The notes: generated by a model from the letters alone, not told the origin. A stretch of 64,000 nt of DNA from Phycisphaerales bacterium (GCA_017642965.1 JAEPOJ010000005.1:58721-122720), one strand, 5' to 3'. Positions 49,275-57,826 are shown, numbered from the stretch's first letter. A program made the numbers and translations.

Positions 49275-50423
49275 GCAACCAAACTGCCGATCTAGCTGGT
49301 CCTGAGCGAACGCATTCAGCGCCGGGTCAGTCGGGATCGGATCAGGACGCCCAGCGTTGTACCCCGCACACTGCGGGCACTGACGATACAGCGGGTTCGC
49401 GCACCGCGGGTCATTCGGCACCAAGCCCGAACACAGGGTTCCGCTCGACGGGCACGCCTGCGTGGACCACGAAGCCCCTACAGGCGGATCGCTTGAGACC
49501 GCCGATACCGGGGCGTACCGATCACCACCCCAGAGCAGCGTCACGCCGTCCTGTGGGCGTAGGTCGGGGTCATACGTGATCGTCGCCGTCCCATCGCAGA
49601 GACGCGCCACGGGCCATTCGGGGGCACCACCGCACACGTCCTGCACCCAATCGACCGCAACGGGCGTCCCGCTCGATCTGGCGACAAGGCGGTAGCTCTC
49701 GCCCTGATAGCGGATGCCGGTGAACCCGTTGGACGTGGCCTGATCGACGATGATGGTCTGGGCGGGATCATCGCACTTGGCGGCGAGCATGAGATCGGGC
49801 GTGTTCTGGGTGCAGTTGGTATCGAACTGGGCCTCTACGATGAGCTGGCCGGTCTGAGAGACAAGATCAGCCGCACAGTCCACGCCGGCAAGGTCGTTAT
49901 CCAGCGTGATCGGGCCGTTGTCGAGGAACCGGCCCTGGTTGAAGGTTCGGCGCCAAAGGAACACCGAGCCGCCGGGGTTGCCGCTCGCGTTGATGTAGTA
50001 CGGAGATCCCCCGCCCTGTACGTCGATGCGGGCCTCAAAGATGATCGGTCGGTTGTCACGGCAGCCCAGCCGGTAGGTGAACACGAAGTTCGTATCCGTC
50101 CCATACGCCCCGTTCTGGCCGGCGAACGAGACAAGCCCGCTGAAGCCCAGAGAGGCGTTCGGCAGGTTCACCGTGGGCAGCGGACCGTCTACGAGCAGAT
50201 CGACCAGCGCGGCGGTCGTGGGGTTGTTCCCGTCGGTGATTGAGATATCACACGACGACGGCGTGAACCCCACCGCGGACGCGCGGAAGCAGAACCCGAG
50301 CACGCCGGGACAGGGCGGATCACCCCCGCCACCATCGCAACAGCACGGCGCACCGTTGGCAGTGGTGAGCACACGCCCGCCCTGCACGACTACGCGACCG
50401 TCCTTGACGAGGATGTGGGTCAT
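49257..50423 (-). CDS. Cysteine-rich phage tail-tip/minor structural protein, last late gene
   Basis: 388 residues with about 19 cysteines, including N-terminal 'CCCDGGGGDPPCPG' and C-terminal 'CPQC' and 'CSGCGG'. The middle is beta-rich ('FVFTYRLGCRDNRPIIFEAR'). It lies at the distal end of the morphogenesis operon, where host-contact proteins are usually encoded. The Cys content points to disulfide or metal stabilisation outside the cell. No family recognised. ATGA-coupled to the gene at 50420. Confidence 0.6.
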   Translation of the reverse strand: MTHILVKDGRVVVQGGRVLTTANGAPCCCDGGGGDPPCPGVLGFCFRASAVGFTPSSCDISITDGNNPTTAALVDLLVDGPLPTVNLPNASLGFSGLVSFAGQNGAYGTDTNFVFTYRLGCRDNRPIIFEARIDVQGGGSPYYINASGNPGGSVFLWRRTFNQGRFLDNGPITLDNDLAGVDCAADLVSQTGQLIVEAQFDTNCTQNTPDLMLAAKCDDPAQTIIVDQATSNGFTGIRYQGESYRLVARSSGTPVAVDWVQDVCGGAPEWPVARLCDGTATITYDPDLRPQDGVTLLWGGDRYAPVSAVSSDPPVGASWSTQACPSSGTLCSGLVPNDPRCANPLYRQCPQCAGYNAGRPDPIPTDPALNAFAQDQLDRQFGCSGCGG

Positions 50424-51250
50424 GGAGCCGGTGACGCGCTCCCCGCGTTCGCCTTGGATGAGCCCACATTCGTCAGGTTCGATAGACTCACCACCGCATC
50501 GTTGCGATGGATGATCGCCCCGCTGGTGTAGGTGAACGCCGAACCACCGGGGGTGAACGAGACGCGAGCACGCCGGAAATCGACCTCGCCCGCGTTGATC
50601 GCCACGGTCGGGATCGCGCCCGCCCGCCAGTCAACGTACCCGCCCTTGATGTTGATCGTCTTGCCAGACACGCCCTCGGCATCGTCGGGGTCGAGCACCA
50701 CCCGGCCCGCGTTGACGGTCAGCGTGGTCGGCAGCCGCTTGATGACCGCCGTGCCGCCGTCGATTGTGATCGAGTCCGCGTCGGTCGCGTGGTACTCGAC
50801 CGTGCACGACCCTTGGCCGACGTACAGATCATCGAAGTCCGTGGACGCGTTGATAACCAGCGTGCCGCCGTCCTGCACGATGGTCGGGAATGACCCGCCT
50901 TGCAGGTAGTTGATCGAGTTGGGGCCGCACGCGAAGTTGTTAATGACCCCGGAACCGCCGCCCGCTTGCAGGTAGAGCGTGACGGCCCCGTAGTTGTTCA
51001 CGAACGCGTCAGCCGAGTTGTCGGCATCGACAATGAACGGTCCGTTTGCGCCGCCGCCCACGACACCCACAGCGCCGGGGTAGAACCACATCGACTCGAT
51101 GCCGGTGGCCAGACCTGATTGGTCCAGCCCCGCCGTGATCGGGCCAAAGGGCTTGTTGATGATGTAATCGTTGCTGTCCGCGATGCCAGACCCGGACCAC
51201 CCTGCGGCGGCGAAGGTTACGGCACCCTCAAGTAAAGTCTCAGTTGCCAT
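50420..51250 (-). CDS. Phage structural protein, beta-helix-like
   Basis: 276 residues with repeated short strands ('GGTLVINASTDFDDLYVGQG', 'GTAVIKRLPTTLTVNAGRVV') of the type in right-handed beta-helices. It contains no signal peptide. Near the tip end of the late operon it may be a tail fibre or receptor-binding protein. No family named. Confidence 0.6.
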   Translation of the reverse strand: MATETLLEGAVTFAAAGWSGSGIADSNDYIINKPFGPITAGLDQSGLATGIESMWFYPGAVGVVGGGANGPFIVDADNSADAFVNNYGAVTLYLQAGGGSGVINNFACGPNSINYLQGGSFPTIVQDGGTLVINASTDFDDLYVGQGSCTVEYHATDADSITIDGGTAVIKRLPTTLTVNAGRVVLDPDDAEGVSGKTINIKGGYVDWRAGAIPTVAINAGEVDFRRARVSFTPGGSAFTYTSGAIIHRNDAVVSLSNLTNVGSSKANAGSASPAP

Positions 51251-51266
51251 GTCTGGCCTCCTTGTG

Positions 51267-51599
51267 TTATTCCTGAGTCCTGCGCGCGAATATGTGCAGG
51301 CGTCCGGTACGTCCGGATTCTGGTGTGGTGACGGCGAACGTCAGGTAGTTCACGCCGTCGATTTCGAGTGTCTGCTTCGTCCCGTCGAGGGCCAGCGCGG
51401 CCTCCTCTAGCGGTTCTTCGTTGATCGTGCGGCGCGACAGCCATTTGAGCTCGCCCGTTGTGGGCGCCGTCCCATCGGTCGTGACAAAGCGGTAGTACAG
51501 GTCGTCGAGCGGGCCAACCTCTAGGGTGGGCATGACCGCCCCAGCCGCCGTGAGCGGCCCGCGTGCGTTCATGTTGACCTCAAGCTCCATCTCGATCAT
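51267..51599 (-). CDS. Phage tail-region structural protein
   Basis: 110 residues. ATG 51599 overlaps the stop of the upstream gene (ATGA); the GTG at 51605 is a less likely start. The sequence is beta-rich ('TLEVGPLDDLYYRFVTTDGT'). No family recognised. Confidence 0.6.
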   Translation of the reverse strand: MIEMELEVNMNARGPLTAAGAVMPTLEVGPLDDLYYRFVTTDGTAPTTGELKWLSRRTINEEPLEEAALALDGTKQTLEIDGVNYLTFAVTTPESGRTGRLHIFARRTQE

Positions 51600-51913
51600 G
51601 GGCACCCTCCAAACGCGGGGACTTCGCCCTCGCCGATGAATATCTGTCGCCGTGTCGCCGTACCCTGAATGTGCAGAATCACCGGCTCGCCGATCTCAAA
51701 CGGGTACAGCATCGGGATTTCCCCGTCAGGTCCGAGCGGCATCTTGTTCGTCCATCGCTTCGCCGGGTGGGGTGAGACAAGGGGGAACCGCACAGGGCCG
51801 CTCCCGACGTTGACGGCCACCGTGTACGTGATCTCCTCAGCCGGTGACGCGACCTCGCGTGACCTCGCCTCGACGATCGCGGAATAGACCCCGTTGGGTA
51901 GCGGCCTGTTCAT
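51596..51913 (-). CDS. Phage tail-region structural protein
   Basis: 105 residues, beta-rich with an Ig-like feel ('YSAIVEARSREVASPAEEIT', 'EPVILHIQGTATRRQIFIGE'). ATGA coupling at both ends. No family recognised. Confidence 0.6.
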   Translation of the reverse strand: MNRPLPNGVYSAIVEARSREVASPAEEITYTVAVNVGSGPVRFPLVSPHPAKRWTNKMPLGPDGEIPMLYPFEIGEPVILHIQGTATRRQIFIGEGEVPAFGGCP

Positions 51914-52782
51914 GCGATACCCGGCAGATTCTGCCAGCCGTTCGGCTCCCGCTTGTATCGGTCGAAGAATGTCACCGTGGGCGGCTGCTCAGGATCGCGG
52001 TTCCCGTCGATCCGCAGCCCCTTGTAGGGCGGGATCAGGAAGTTGCTATCGAACACGGGATAGACCGTGCTCTCCAAGAACCGCAGATTCGGCCCGGCGC
52101 TGGGTCCGAAGCTGCTCTCAAGCTCGTTCGGGACGCCCGGATCTCGGGTCCATCGGTAGGTGATGTTGAAATCAGTGACCTTGGACCCCTGGTCGATCCC
52201 CTCGCAGGCGAACACGTATTCCTTCCCATCGGGCAGAACGTGAAGCTTGTCAACCTGCGAGAGAACCAGATCGGTCAACCCGAGCACGTCCTGAAGCGTG
52301 GGCGCGTCGGGGAACGTGATGCCGAGCGAGATCCGGTGGTACGGCACACGCTTGCGGAATGGGACCACGGTATCGACGGCCTCAAACACGGCCTTCTCAG
52401 TGGCCGTCCCGTTCTCGCTGTACACGTAGTCCACGACCCGGAACAGGGGCAGCTCAACGTCCTCGTAATCGAACGAGGCATCCTTGCCGATGAACCCCTC
52501 CTCAAAGGTGTTGACGCCCGGCCCGTTATAGCCGACGTATGGAGTGGGCACATAGGTGACTTGGACCAGCGAGCCCGCACCGCGCGGCGCCGCCGAGATG
52601 TCGCGTGCAACGATCGTCGGATCGTCCGGGTGGGGATCTCGGTATCCGGGGATGTTGGGCACTTGCAGCGCCACGTCAGGGGTAAGGCCCTCGACGTTGA
52701 ACGCCCGTGTGAGCGTGGGTACGCCGTCGCGTAGTGATCGCGTGCGGTAGGAACGGAGTTCGATGACCTCGCCAAGGGGCAT
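51910..52782 (-). CDS. Phage tail-region structural protein, possible baseplate component
   Basis: 290 residues, mainly beta. Segments 'FRKRVPYHRISLGITFPDAP' and 'YRWTRDPGVPNELESSFGPS' suggest a distal tail or baseplate component, next to the tape measure. No named family. It starts on the last base of the tape-measure stop codon. Confidence 0.6.
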   Translation of the reverse strand: MPLGEVIELRSYRTRSLRDGVPTLTRAFNVEGLTPDVALQVPNIPGYRDPHPDDPTIVARDISAAPRGAGSLVQVTYVPTPYVGYNGPGVNTFEEGFIGKDASFDYEDVELPLFRVVDYVYSENGTATEKAVFEAVDTVVPFRKRVPYHRISLGITFPDAPTLQDVLGLTDLVLSQVDKLHVLPDGKEYVFACEGIDQGSKVTDFNITYRWTRDPGVPNELESSFGPSAGPNLRFLESTVYPVFDSNFLIPPYKGLRIDGNRDPEQPPTVTFFDRYKREPNGWQNLPGIA

Positions 52783-53891
52783 TACTTCAACCTCCGAACG
52801 CCGTTGGAGACTTCCTTGAGGGCGCGTGGTATCGCCTCAAGGGTGGTGACGAAATCGCCGCTAGTGATGGATTCGAGGCCTTGGCGGACGCGCTCGGTGT
52901 AGGCGTCTGCTTCAGCTATCGCCGCCGCTATTCTGGCCTGCTTTTGCTTCTCAATGTTCTGCAACTCTTTCTGATGCATCTCGTCGAGCAGATCAAGCTC
53001 CCTGTCCCGCTTCTCTTTGATCGCAGCGATAGCCGCCCGGACGTAGAAGTCCTCAAGATCAATCCCGGCATCCTCTGCCAGCTTCCGTATCTGTTCGATC
53101 TGACGGCTTGCGTTAGCGCGGACCTGCTGATTCTCGGGGAGCAGGTCGATCGCAAGGCCCTCTCCAATCTGCTTGATTGCTTCCAGTGTCGCGGATGTCT
53201 TCTGGAGTGATTCAGCCTCACGCTCGGCAGCCGCCGCCCTCTCACCTTCGCCCCTTGCGATCTCCCGAAGTAGATCCGCCTGCTGCTGCCGCTTGGCCGC
53301 AAGGTCGGATTCAACATCGCGGATCTTCTGGAGAGTGAGCTGACGCTCACGGAGACTGCCTGAGCCCGCACCGATACCGGCTGATCCAGCGGAGTTCAGT
53401 CCATCTAGCGACCTCTTGAGTTTCTCCAGACTCCCTTCAAGGTCTTCAATCTCGTTCGCTAGCGCAACAAATCCGGGGGATTGGGACATCGCCTGATCCG
53501 CGCCGCGTGCCTTGTCCGCCAAGTCCTCAAGAAGATCAGCGGCCCTCGGGAGCGCGGCCTTGCGATCGCCCTCATCGCCGCCGGTGAGTTTGTCCAGCAC
53601 TGCCTTCATACCAACGAGCGCGCCGGAAACTAGTCCTATAACGCCAATTACACCCGTTGCTACGCCCGCCACCGACGAAAGAGCGCCGACGAACTTACGG
53701 ACGCCCTTGGTGCTTTCCTCGATCTTCTCGCCGGCCTTGGTAAACGCACCATCTACGCGACCGCCTGCGTTATCGGCGGCGTCTCCGACCTCATTTACGG
53801 TCTTTTTCGCGTCCTGTACGGATTCCTTCAGGCCCGATATGTCGCCTTCGATGGTAACATGGGCTTTTGCTACTTCATTTGGCCCTGCCAT
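52782..53891 (-). CDS. Tail tape-measure-like protein (short)
   Basis: 369 residues. Helical coiled coil at both ends ('GLKESVQDAKKTVNEVGDAA', 'LRERQLTLQKIRDVESDLAA') with a central Gly/Val/Ala-rich hydrophobic region ('ALSSVAGVATGVIGVIGLVS'). This matches tape-measure proteins, which set tail length and cross the inner membrane at ejection. At about 1.5 angstrom per residue it implies a tail of only about 55 nm. The start at 53891 lies inside the promoter of the opposing cassette. Confidence 0.75.
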   Translation of the reverse strand: MAGPNEVAKAHVTIEGDISGLKESVQDAKKTVNEVGDAADNAGGRVDGAFTKAGEKIEESTKGVRKFVGALSSVAGVATGVIGVIGLVSGALVGMKAVLDKLTGGDEGDRKAALPRAADLLEDLADKARGADQAMSQSPGFVALANEIEDLEGSLEKLKRSLDGLNSAGSAGIGAGSGSLRERQLTLQKIRDVESDLAAKRQQQADLLREIARGEGERAAAAEREAESLQKTSATLEAIKQIGEGLAIDLLPENQQVRANASRQIEQIRKLAEDAGIDLEDFYVRAAIAAIKEKRDRELDLLDEMHQKELQNIEKQKQARIAAAIAEADAYTERVRQGLESITSGDFVTTLEAIPRALKEVSNGVRRLK

Positions 53892-53901
53892 ATGTTACCA
53901 T
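53851..53901 (+). promoter_or_regulatory. Candidate promoter and inverted operator pair of the 53908 cassette
   Basis: TTGCTA (53867-53872) and TATGTT (53891-53896) are spaced by 18 bases. The perfect 10-bp inverted repeat ATGGTAACAT (53851-53860)/ATGTTACCAT (53892-53901) brackets them, 41 bases apart, and each half is itself near-palindromic. Confidence 0.45.
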
Positions 53902-53907
53902 CCTTCC

Positions 53908-54111
53908 ATGAGCATCAACAATCCACGCGATCCCGAGATGCAGAATGCGTACAAGTCGCTCGCTATCGTCGCAGTCGTGTTGGGCGCGCTTGCGATTTCC
54001 ACCATTCTGATCCAGAATCACGCAATCATGTCTGAGGCAAGGGAGTTCGACGAGCGACTGTCGAGTATCTATCAGCCCCACTTTGAGCGAGCCGTTGGCC
54101 TCCGTCCCTGA
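53908..54111 (+). CDS. Single-TM protein of antiparallel moron-like cassette, 1
   Basis: 67 residues with one membrane helix ('SLAIVAVVLGALAISTILIQ'). It opposes the late operon and begins 11 bases after a TATGTT hexamer without a Shine-Dalgarno site. Function unknown; lysogenic expression and membrane localisation suggest superinfection exclusion, which is a guess. Confidence 0.55.
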   Translation: MSINNPRDPEMQNAYKSLAIVAVVLGALAISTILIQNHAIMSEAREFDERLSSIYQPHFERAVGLRP

Positions 54112-54115
54112 CACG

Positions 54116-54277
54116 ATGAGCAAGATCAAAACAGTTGCATACCGATTAGCACACACCATTGCTTTTGCCGTCGCCATTATCGCCATCATTGCTCTTGCGG
54201 TGATAGTGCTAGACGATGATCCTTTCGGTGAGAGGTTCAAGCAGCAACTTAATGCCGCTTCCGGTGGCACTCCGTAA
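54116..54277 (+). CDS. Single-TM protein of antiparallel moron-like cassette, 2
   Basis: 53 residues: a basic N-terminus and one helix ('HTIAFAVAIIAIIALAVIVL'), then an acidic tail. No Shine-Dalgarno site; it follows the previous stop by four bases. Unknown function. Confidence 0.5.
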   Translation: MSKIKTVAYRLAHTIAFAVAIIAIIALAVIVLDDDPFGERFKQQLNAASGGTP

Positions 54278-54289
54278 GGACACCCCCTC

Positions 54290-54580
54290 ATGCCAAACTT
54301 TGCAATCACAGTTGCGGACAAAGAGACAGGGAACGAGATCGAGTTCATGCGCCACGGCGCTACAGCGGCGGAAGTTGAGCGAGAGGCCATGAACGGCGGC
54401 TGGCTTGTCGTTTCGTGCGATGAGGTACGCGACGGCAAAACCTCGCTTTGGACCCCTGCGGACCCGGCGGAGCGTGCGGTAGTTCGCGGGATGGTTAAGG
54501 GGTACTTCATCATCATGCTCATCAACCTTGGACTAGCCCTAGTCGGATGGTCGATCTACGCCATAGCCGCCGCTCAGTAA
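54290..54580 (+). CDS. C-terminally anchored protein of antiparallel moron-like cassette, 3
   Basis: 96 residues. A soluble domain ('AEVEREAMNGGWLVVSCDEV') precedes one C-terminal membrane helix ('FIIMLINLGLALVGWSIYAI'). AAGGA lies upstream. It ends one base before the stop of the convergent tail-tube gene. Unknown function. Confidence 0.55.
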   Translation: MPNFAITVADKETGNEIEFMRHGATAAEVEREAMNGGWLVVSCDEVRDGKTSLWTPADPAERAVVRGMVKGYFIIMLINLGLALVGWSIYAIAAAQ

Positions 54581-55387
54581 TCACCCGATCGTCAACGCCC
54601 CCGTACCCTGGAAGTTCACGCTCACGCTCACCTGAGAGCCGATCGCGCTGCTGATCGTCCAGCCAGTCTCAAACGCATCACCCGAGTACACACGCGAACC
54701 GTCCACCCGGATGCTGATCGCCGTCGCCTCGGGTGTTTCCAGATCGTCAGGCGTGCCCGCCGCCGCAACCTCAAACAGCGACGAATCGCCGTCAGTCGTC
54801 AGCACTCCGGACACCACGAACGAGACCGTGACCAACCACCGATCGCCGACCTGACCATTCACCGAAACGCCGGTCACGACGATGTTGCCCGCGAGTTCGT
54901 TGTCATTCGTGCTCTCGGTCGAGATGCGGAACGTCGCCGAACCACTGGTACACGCGCTGATCGCCGTCGTGTCGTCTACGAGGCATTCATACGAACCCGA
55001 ATAGGTGTAGAGGCCCGGCAGGAAGCTCATCCACGTCGGGGCCGTGCTCGCCTGTGCGGTCACGTCGAGCGCCGCGATCGAACCCGTGATGGTCCAGCCC
55101 CGCACGTTCGTGGCGTACCCGCTTCCAAACGTCACCAACCCGAGATGCCCAGAAGCCGCGCCGCCAGCCGGGAACCGGCCATTGAACGAACCAGACCACG
55201 ATTGCAGGCCCGCGATGTTCGTGGCCGCAACCGGGGCGGTCGATGCGAATGGGGTGGTGTCAAACGACTCACCCGTGATCGTCAGGGACGCCGAATACGG
55301 GTCCGTGCCCGAGTTGATGAGGTAGTGCAGGGGCTTGCCCGTGTCACTCGACGAGATGAGGCCCGTCAACCCTACTGTTGGTGCCAT
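54581..55387 (-). CDS. Major tail tube-like protein
   Basis: 268 residues, all-beta, rich in Ser/Thr/Gly ('SGSFNGRFPAGGAASGHLGL', 'WTISSAIGSQVSVSVNFQGT'). The pattern and the position between tail terminator and tape measure are those of siphovirus tail-tube proteins. No tail-assembly chaperone gene lies between it and the tape measure; the space is occupied by the opposite-strand cassette. Confidence 0.75.
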   Translation of the reverse strand: MAPTVGLTGLISSSDTGKPLHYLINSGTDPYSASLTITGESFDTTPFASTAPVAATNIAGLQSWSGSFNGRFPAGGAASGHLGLVTFGSGYATNVRGWTITGSIAALDVTAQASTAPTWMSFLPGLYTYSGSYECLVDDTTAISACTSGSATFRISTESTNDNELAGNIVVTGVSVNGQVGDRWLVTVSFVVSGVLTTDGDSSLFEVAAAGTPDDLETPEATAISIRVDGSRVYSGDAFETGWTISSAIGSQVSVSVNFQGTGALTIG

Positions 55388-55389
55388 CG

Positions 55390-55845
55390 CTATGCCTCCA
55401 CGTTCTCAATCGAGAATGTCATCCAGTAATGCAGGCGCTCCGCGTCGTGGGCCGTCCCGTAGGATTCGGGCACCATCGTCGCGCTCGCCATGTCCGTAAC
55501 ACCCGTCATCTTCCAGCGGGCAAGCCCATACGTCGGCGCGTTGTCGGTCCCCTCCGAGTCGCCGAAGATGTAGCCAATGATCGTTTTCGCGTCGTCGTCG
55601 CCGTCCTGCCGGTTCGCGTACACGCTGACCTGATAGAGCGACGATGCGATGTTGGTCCTGAACGTCGTGTTCTCAAACGTCCCCGATATGTGTGTGACCA
55701 CCACATACGGCTTGTCGCCGGGCTCGAGCAAGGTGTCATCCGGGGAGATCGTGTTGTAGATACCCTGAGTCGCCGCCACGAGAGCAACGTGCGATTTGAG
55801 CCGGGTGATGATCGGCCCCTCGGGAGCAAACGCGTTGAAGCTCAT
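55390..55845 (-). CDS. Tail terminator/completion protein
   Basis: 151 residues. 'GPIITRLKSHVALVAATQGI' starts a small alpha/beta domain similar to DUF3168-type tail completion proteins. It lies between the gp10-like gene and the tail tube, as in HK97-like phages, and is coupled to both. Confidence 0.75.
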   Translation of the reverse strand: MSFNAFAPEGPIITRLKSHVALVAATQGIYNTISPDDTLLEPGDKPYVVVTHISGTFENTTFRTNIASSLYQVSVYANRQDGDDDAKTIIGYIFGDSEGTDNAPTYGLARWKMTGVTDMASATMVPESYGTAHDAERLHYWMTFSIENVEA

Positions 55846-56387
55846 GCCGCACCCCCAGCCGCATTCATCAACTGGCGGACTCGGGCTGCAAACACCCGCC
55901 CGAGAGCCGCCTTGTTATTCCGCAGCGCGGGCCGCATGAACGGGCGTGCGGGCATGTTGATAGCGTGTGGTTTCGTTCGCTTCATCCACGGCTTGGCGTT
56001 CCTGTTGTGGACCGGCTGGAACTTGGTCCCGTCAATCATGATGTAGGCCGTGCCGCCGGGGTGGTTAATCACACCCCCGAACTCGTGAATCTTCGCGTAC
56101 TCTTTGTTCGTGCCCGCCGCCCAACGGAGCGTGCCCACACGGGCATTTGTGATCGAGCCCACAAGGCCAGTGGATTTCACGCTCGGCGGTGTCCCCGGCG
56201 CCGAAGGTGGTTGAAGCTTGGTCGGCGTGTCGTTGGGAATCCCCGCCGCGCCGCTGGTGTACATCGACTGCGCCATCTTGTCGGCAAGGAACTGAGTAGC
56301 CGCGTCAAGCCCCCCGCCGCTGCCGTCCACGGCTTCCGTGAGGCGTGCCAGGAACGCGCCTGAGTTGTCAGTGATCGTGACACCCAT
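55842..56387 (-). CDS. HK97 gp10-like head-tail connector protein
   Basis: 181 residues. 'GVTITDNSGAFLARLTEAVD' and 'YAKIHEFGGVI' with a basic C-terminus ('ARPFMRPALRNNKAALGRVF') match the gp10 family ('Y...EFG...ARPF(M/L)RPA'). ATG 56387 shares one base with the previous stop; upstream frames are shadows. Confidence 0.85.
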   Translation of the reverse strand: MGVTITDNSGAFLARLTEAVDGSGGGLDAATQFLADKMAQSMYTSGAAGIPNDTPTKLQPPSAPGTPPSVKSTGLVGSITNARVGTLRWAAGTNKEYAKIHEFGGVINHPGGTAYIMIDGTKFQPVHNRNAKPWMKRTKPHAINMPARPFMRPALRNNKAALGRVFAARVRQLMNAAGGAA

Positions 56388-56761
56388 CAGCGGTCCTCTT
56401 TCTTGAGAATCGCCGTCTGCTCGCCGCTCATGCCCTCCTGACGGCCAGCCCCGAGCGTCATGTACTGCACGCCCCCGATCGTGACGTACTGGTTCTTGTC
56501 GATCCGCAGATCCGAGCCGTCCTCTTTCCGAATCGGGCAGATCATGCGGAACGCGGTTTCGTCCACGACGTACCCGTACTTGAGCGCCTGACCCGGCGTG
56601 ATCGTGTCCAGACGGCACGGCACATTGGACTCCGTAGAGCCCAGCGTCCGCGTCGGCATACCCGAGTTGGACAGCGTGCCATAATCGGGCGTGCTGATCG
56701 TCGCCGTAGCGTTGTACAGCGCGAGCGAAGCGGGAAGATCGGGCGGTCCCAGCGTGCTCAT
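56387..56761 (-). CDS. Head-tail joining (stopper/adaptor) protein
   Basis: 124 residues, beta-rich ('TPGQALKYGYVVDETAFRMI', 'NQYVTIGGVQYMTLGAG'). Order and size fit the head-closure adaptor of HK97-like phages. ATG 56761 overlaps the upstream stop (ATGA). Confidence 0.7.
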   Translation of the reverse strand: MSTLGPPDLPASLALYNATATISTPDYGTLSNSGMPTRTLGSTESNVPCRLDTITPGQALKYGYVVDETAFRMICPIRKEDGSDLRIDKNQYVTIGGVQYMTLGAGRQEGMSGEQTAILKKEDR

Positions 56762-57360
56762 ACGCTCACCCGCTTCCAAGGACGAACAAGGTCAGAGCGA
56801 GCACGCTCCGCGTCTGCCGGGCTCATGCGCGTACGCTGCACAACACCGTCCGCGCGCTGCTGAATCACCGGGTTCTGACCACGCTCATCGAGGGCGATGT
56901 CAACGAGCTGGAACATGAGCTTGACGAGATCCTCGGGATGCTCGTCAGCCGCGTACCCCGCCGTGTACGTCACGAGGATGTTCCCATGACCACGCGGGAA
57001 GCACGGGCCGCTGTAGCCGTCCCAGGGCGACACGGCGTCCCAGCCGGTGCTTTTCAGCCGGTGGATGTACTGCGAGTCAACCAGCCGGTAATCCCCGCTG
57101 TCCAGCGTCGTCGTCGTGCCGTCGCTCGCAAGGATCTTCACCGCCGTCAGCGCCGAAACGGGCCGGTTGTCAAGCCACAGTTCGCCGGTGCCGGTGCCGT
57201 CGTATGCCTCATCCGTGTACGTCGCCTCATCGAACGCACGACCAAGCCGACGCTCGAGCCATGCCTGCTCCTGCGTGATGAGGTTCCCTATGAGCGTGTC
57301 ATAGTCGGAGCCGGTAATGCCCCGGTGGGTCTTGTACTCGGATGCGGTGGTGATGGGCAT
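56758..57360 (-). CDS. Head-tail connector (gp6-like) protein
   Basis: 200 residues. 'LIGNLITQEQAWLERRLGRA', 'ELWLDNRPVSALTAVKILAS' and 'GNILVTYTAGYA' are typical of gp6/DUF-type connectors that follow the capsid gene. The C-terminus is helical ('ADAERARSDLVRPWKR'). Confidence 0.8.
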   Translation of the reverse strand: MPITTASEYKTHRGITGSDYDTLIGNLITQEQAWLERRLGRAFDEATYTDEAYDGTGTGELWLDNRPVSALTAVKILASDGTTTTLDSGDYRLVDSQYIHRLKSTGWDAVSPWDGYSGPCFPRGHGNILVTYTAGYAADEHPEDLVKLMFQLVDIALDERGQNPVIQQRADGVVQRTRMSPADAERARSDLVRPWKRVSV

Positions 57361-57362
57361 AG

Positions 57363-57563
57363 TTAATCCGGCATCGTGTTGAGAACGACGCTGACGCCGC
57401 CGTACTGACCTACTTGAACCTGCATCTCAATGTCCTTGACCACGCGAATCCCGTTCTCACGCAGGAACCTAGTGATTTCGTCACCAACCTCCCCACCCGA
57501 AACGGCATCGCAGAAGATGTCAGTGACGTCAAGCTGCTGTTTGATGGTGTCAGAGTTCTTCAT
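57363..57563 (-). CDS. Small phage structural-region protein
   Basis: 66 residues, alpha/beta ('DVTDIFCDAVSGGEVGDEIT', 'VVKDIEMQVQVGQYGGVSVV'). Lies in the head operon. No family recognised. Confidence 0.55.
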   Translation of the reverse strand: MKNSDTIKQQLDVTDIFCDAVSGGEVGDEITRFLRENGIRVVKDIEMQVQVGQYGGVSVVLNTMPD

Positions 57564-57566
57564 ACG

Positions 57567-57797
57567 TCACCCCGCCGCGCTCAGCGACTTGTTCTCAAGG
57601 TTCTTGCGGGTGCCGCGCTTGGCTTTGGCTTTGGGCTCGGACTTCTCCGGCTCAGAGTCTTCCACGGGCTCAGGCACAGGACGCTTGTACTCAACCGCGT
57701 CGCCACAGTCGATGTATCGCTTCGCAATCAGTGGATCGACATCGACGACATCTCCGGGAACACGGTTGAACGCATTGATTTTGAGTTTGATCTTCAT
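57567..57797 (-). CDS. Small phage head-region protein with basic disordered tail
   Basis: 76 residues. 'KINAFNRVPGDVVDVDPLIA' resembles a short beta-barrel found in small head-region proteins, followed by a Glu/Lys/Pro-rich tail ('EPVEDSEPEKSEPKAKAKRG'). A GC hairpin lies upstream. Confidence 0.55.
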   Translation of the reverse strand: MKIKLKINAFNRVPGDVVDVDPLIAKRYIDCGDAVEYKRPVPEPVEDSEPEKSEPKAKAKRGTRKNLENKSLSAAG

Positions 57798-57804
57798 AAT
57801 GCAC

Positions 57805-57826
57805 CCCCGCCCATTTCTGGGCGGGG
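57805..57826 (-). other. GAAA-tetraloop hairpin in late operon
   Basis: On the minus strand CCCCGCCCA-GAAA-TGGGCGGGG, a perfect 9-bp stem with a GNRA loop, between the genes at 57836 and 57797. It resembles the hairpin at 38834-38851 in arm sequence and loop. Confidence 0.55.

Noticed and set aside
53875-54525. 216-codon minus-strand frame that could have been the missing tail-assembly chaperone
   Set aside because: Ser/Cys/Arg-rich with no tail-chaperone features, no ribosome-binding site and no slippery sequence; the three plus-strand frames have better membrane-protein patterns. It is not fully excluded.
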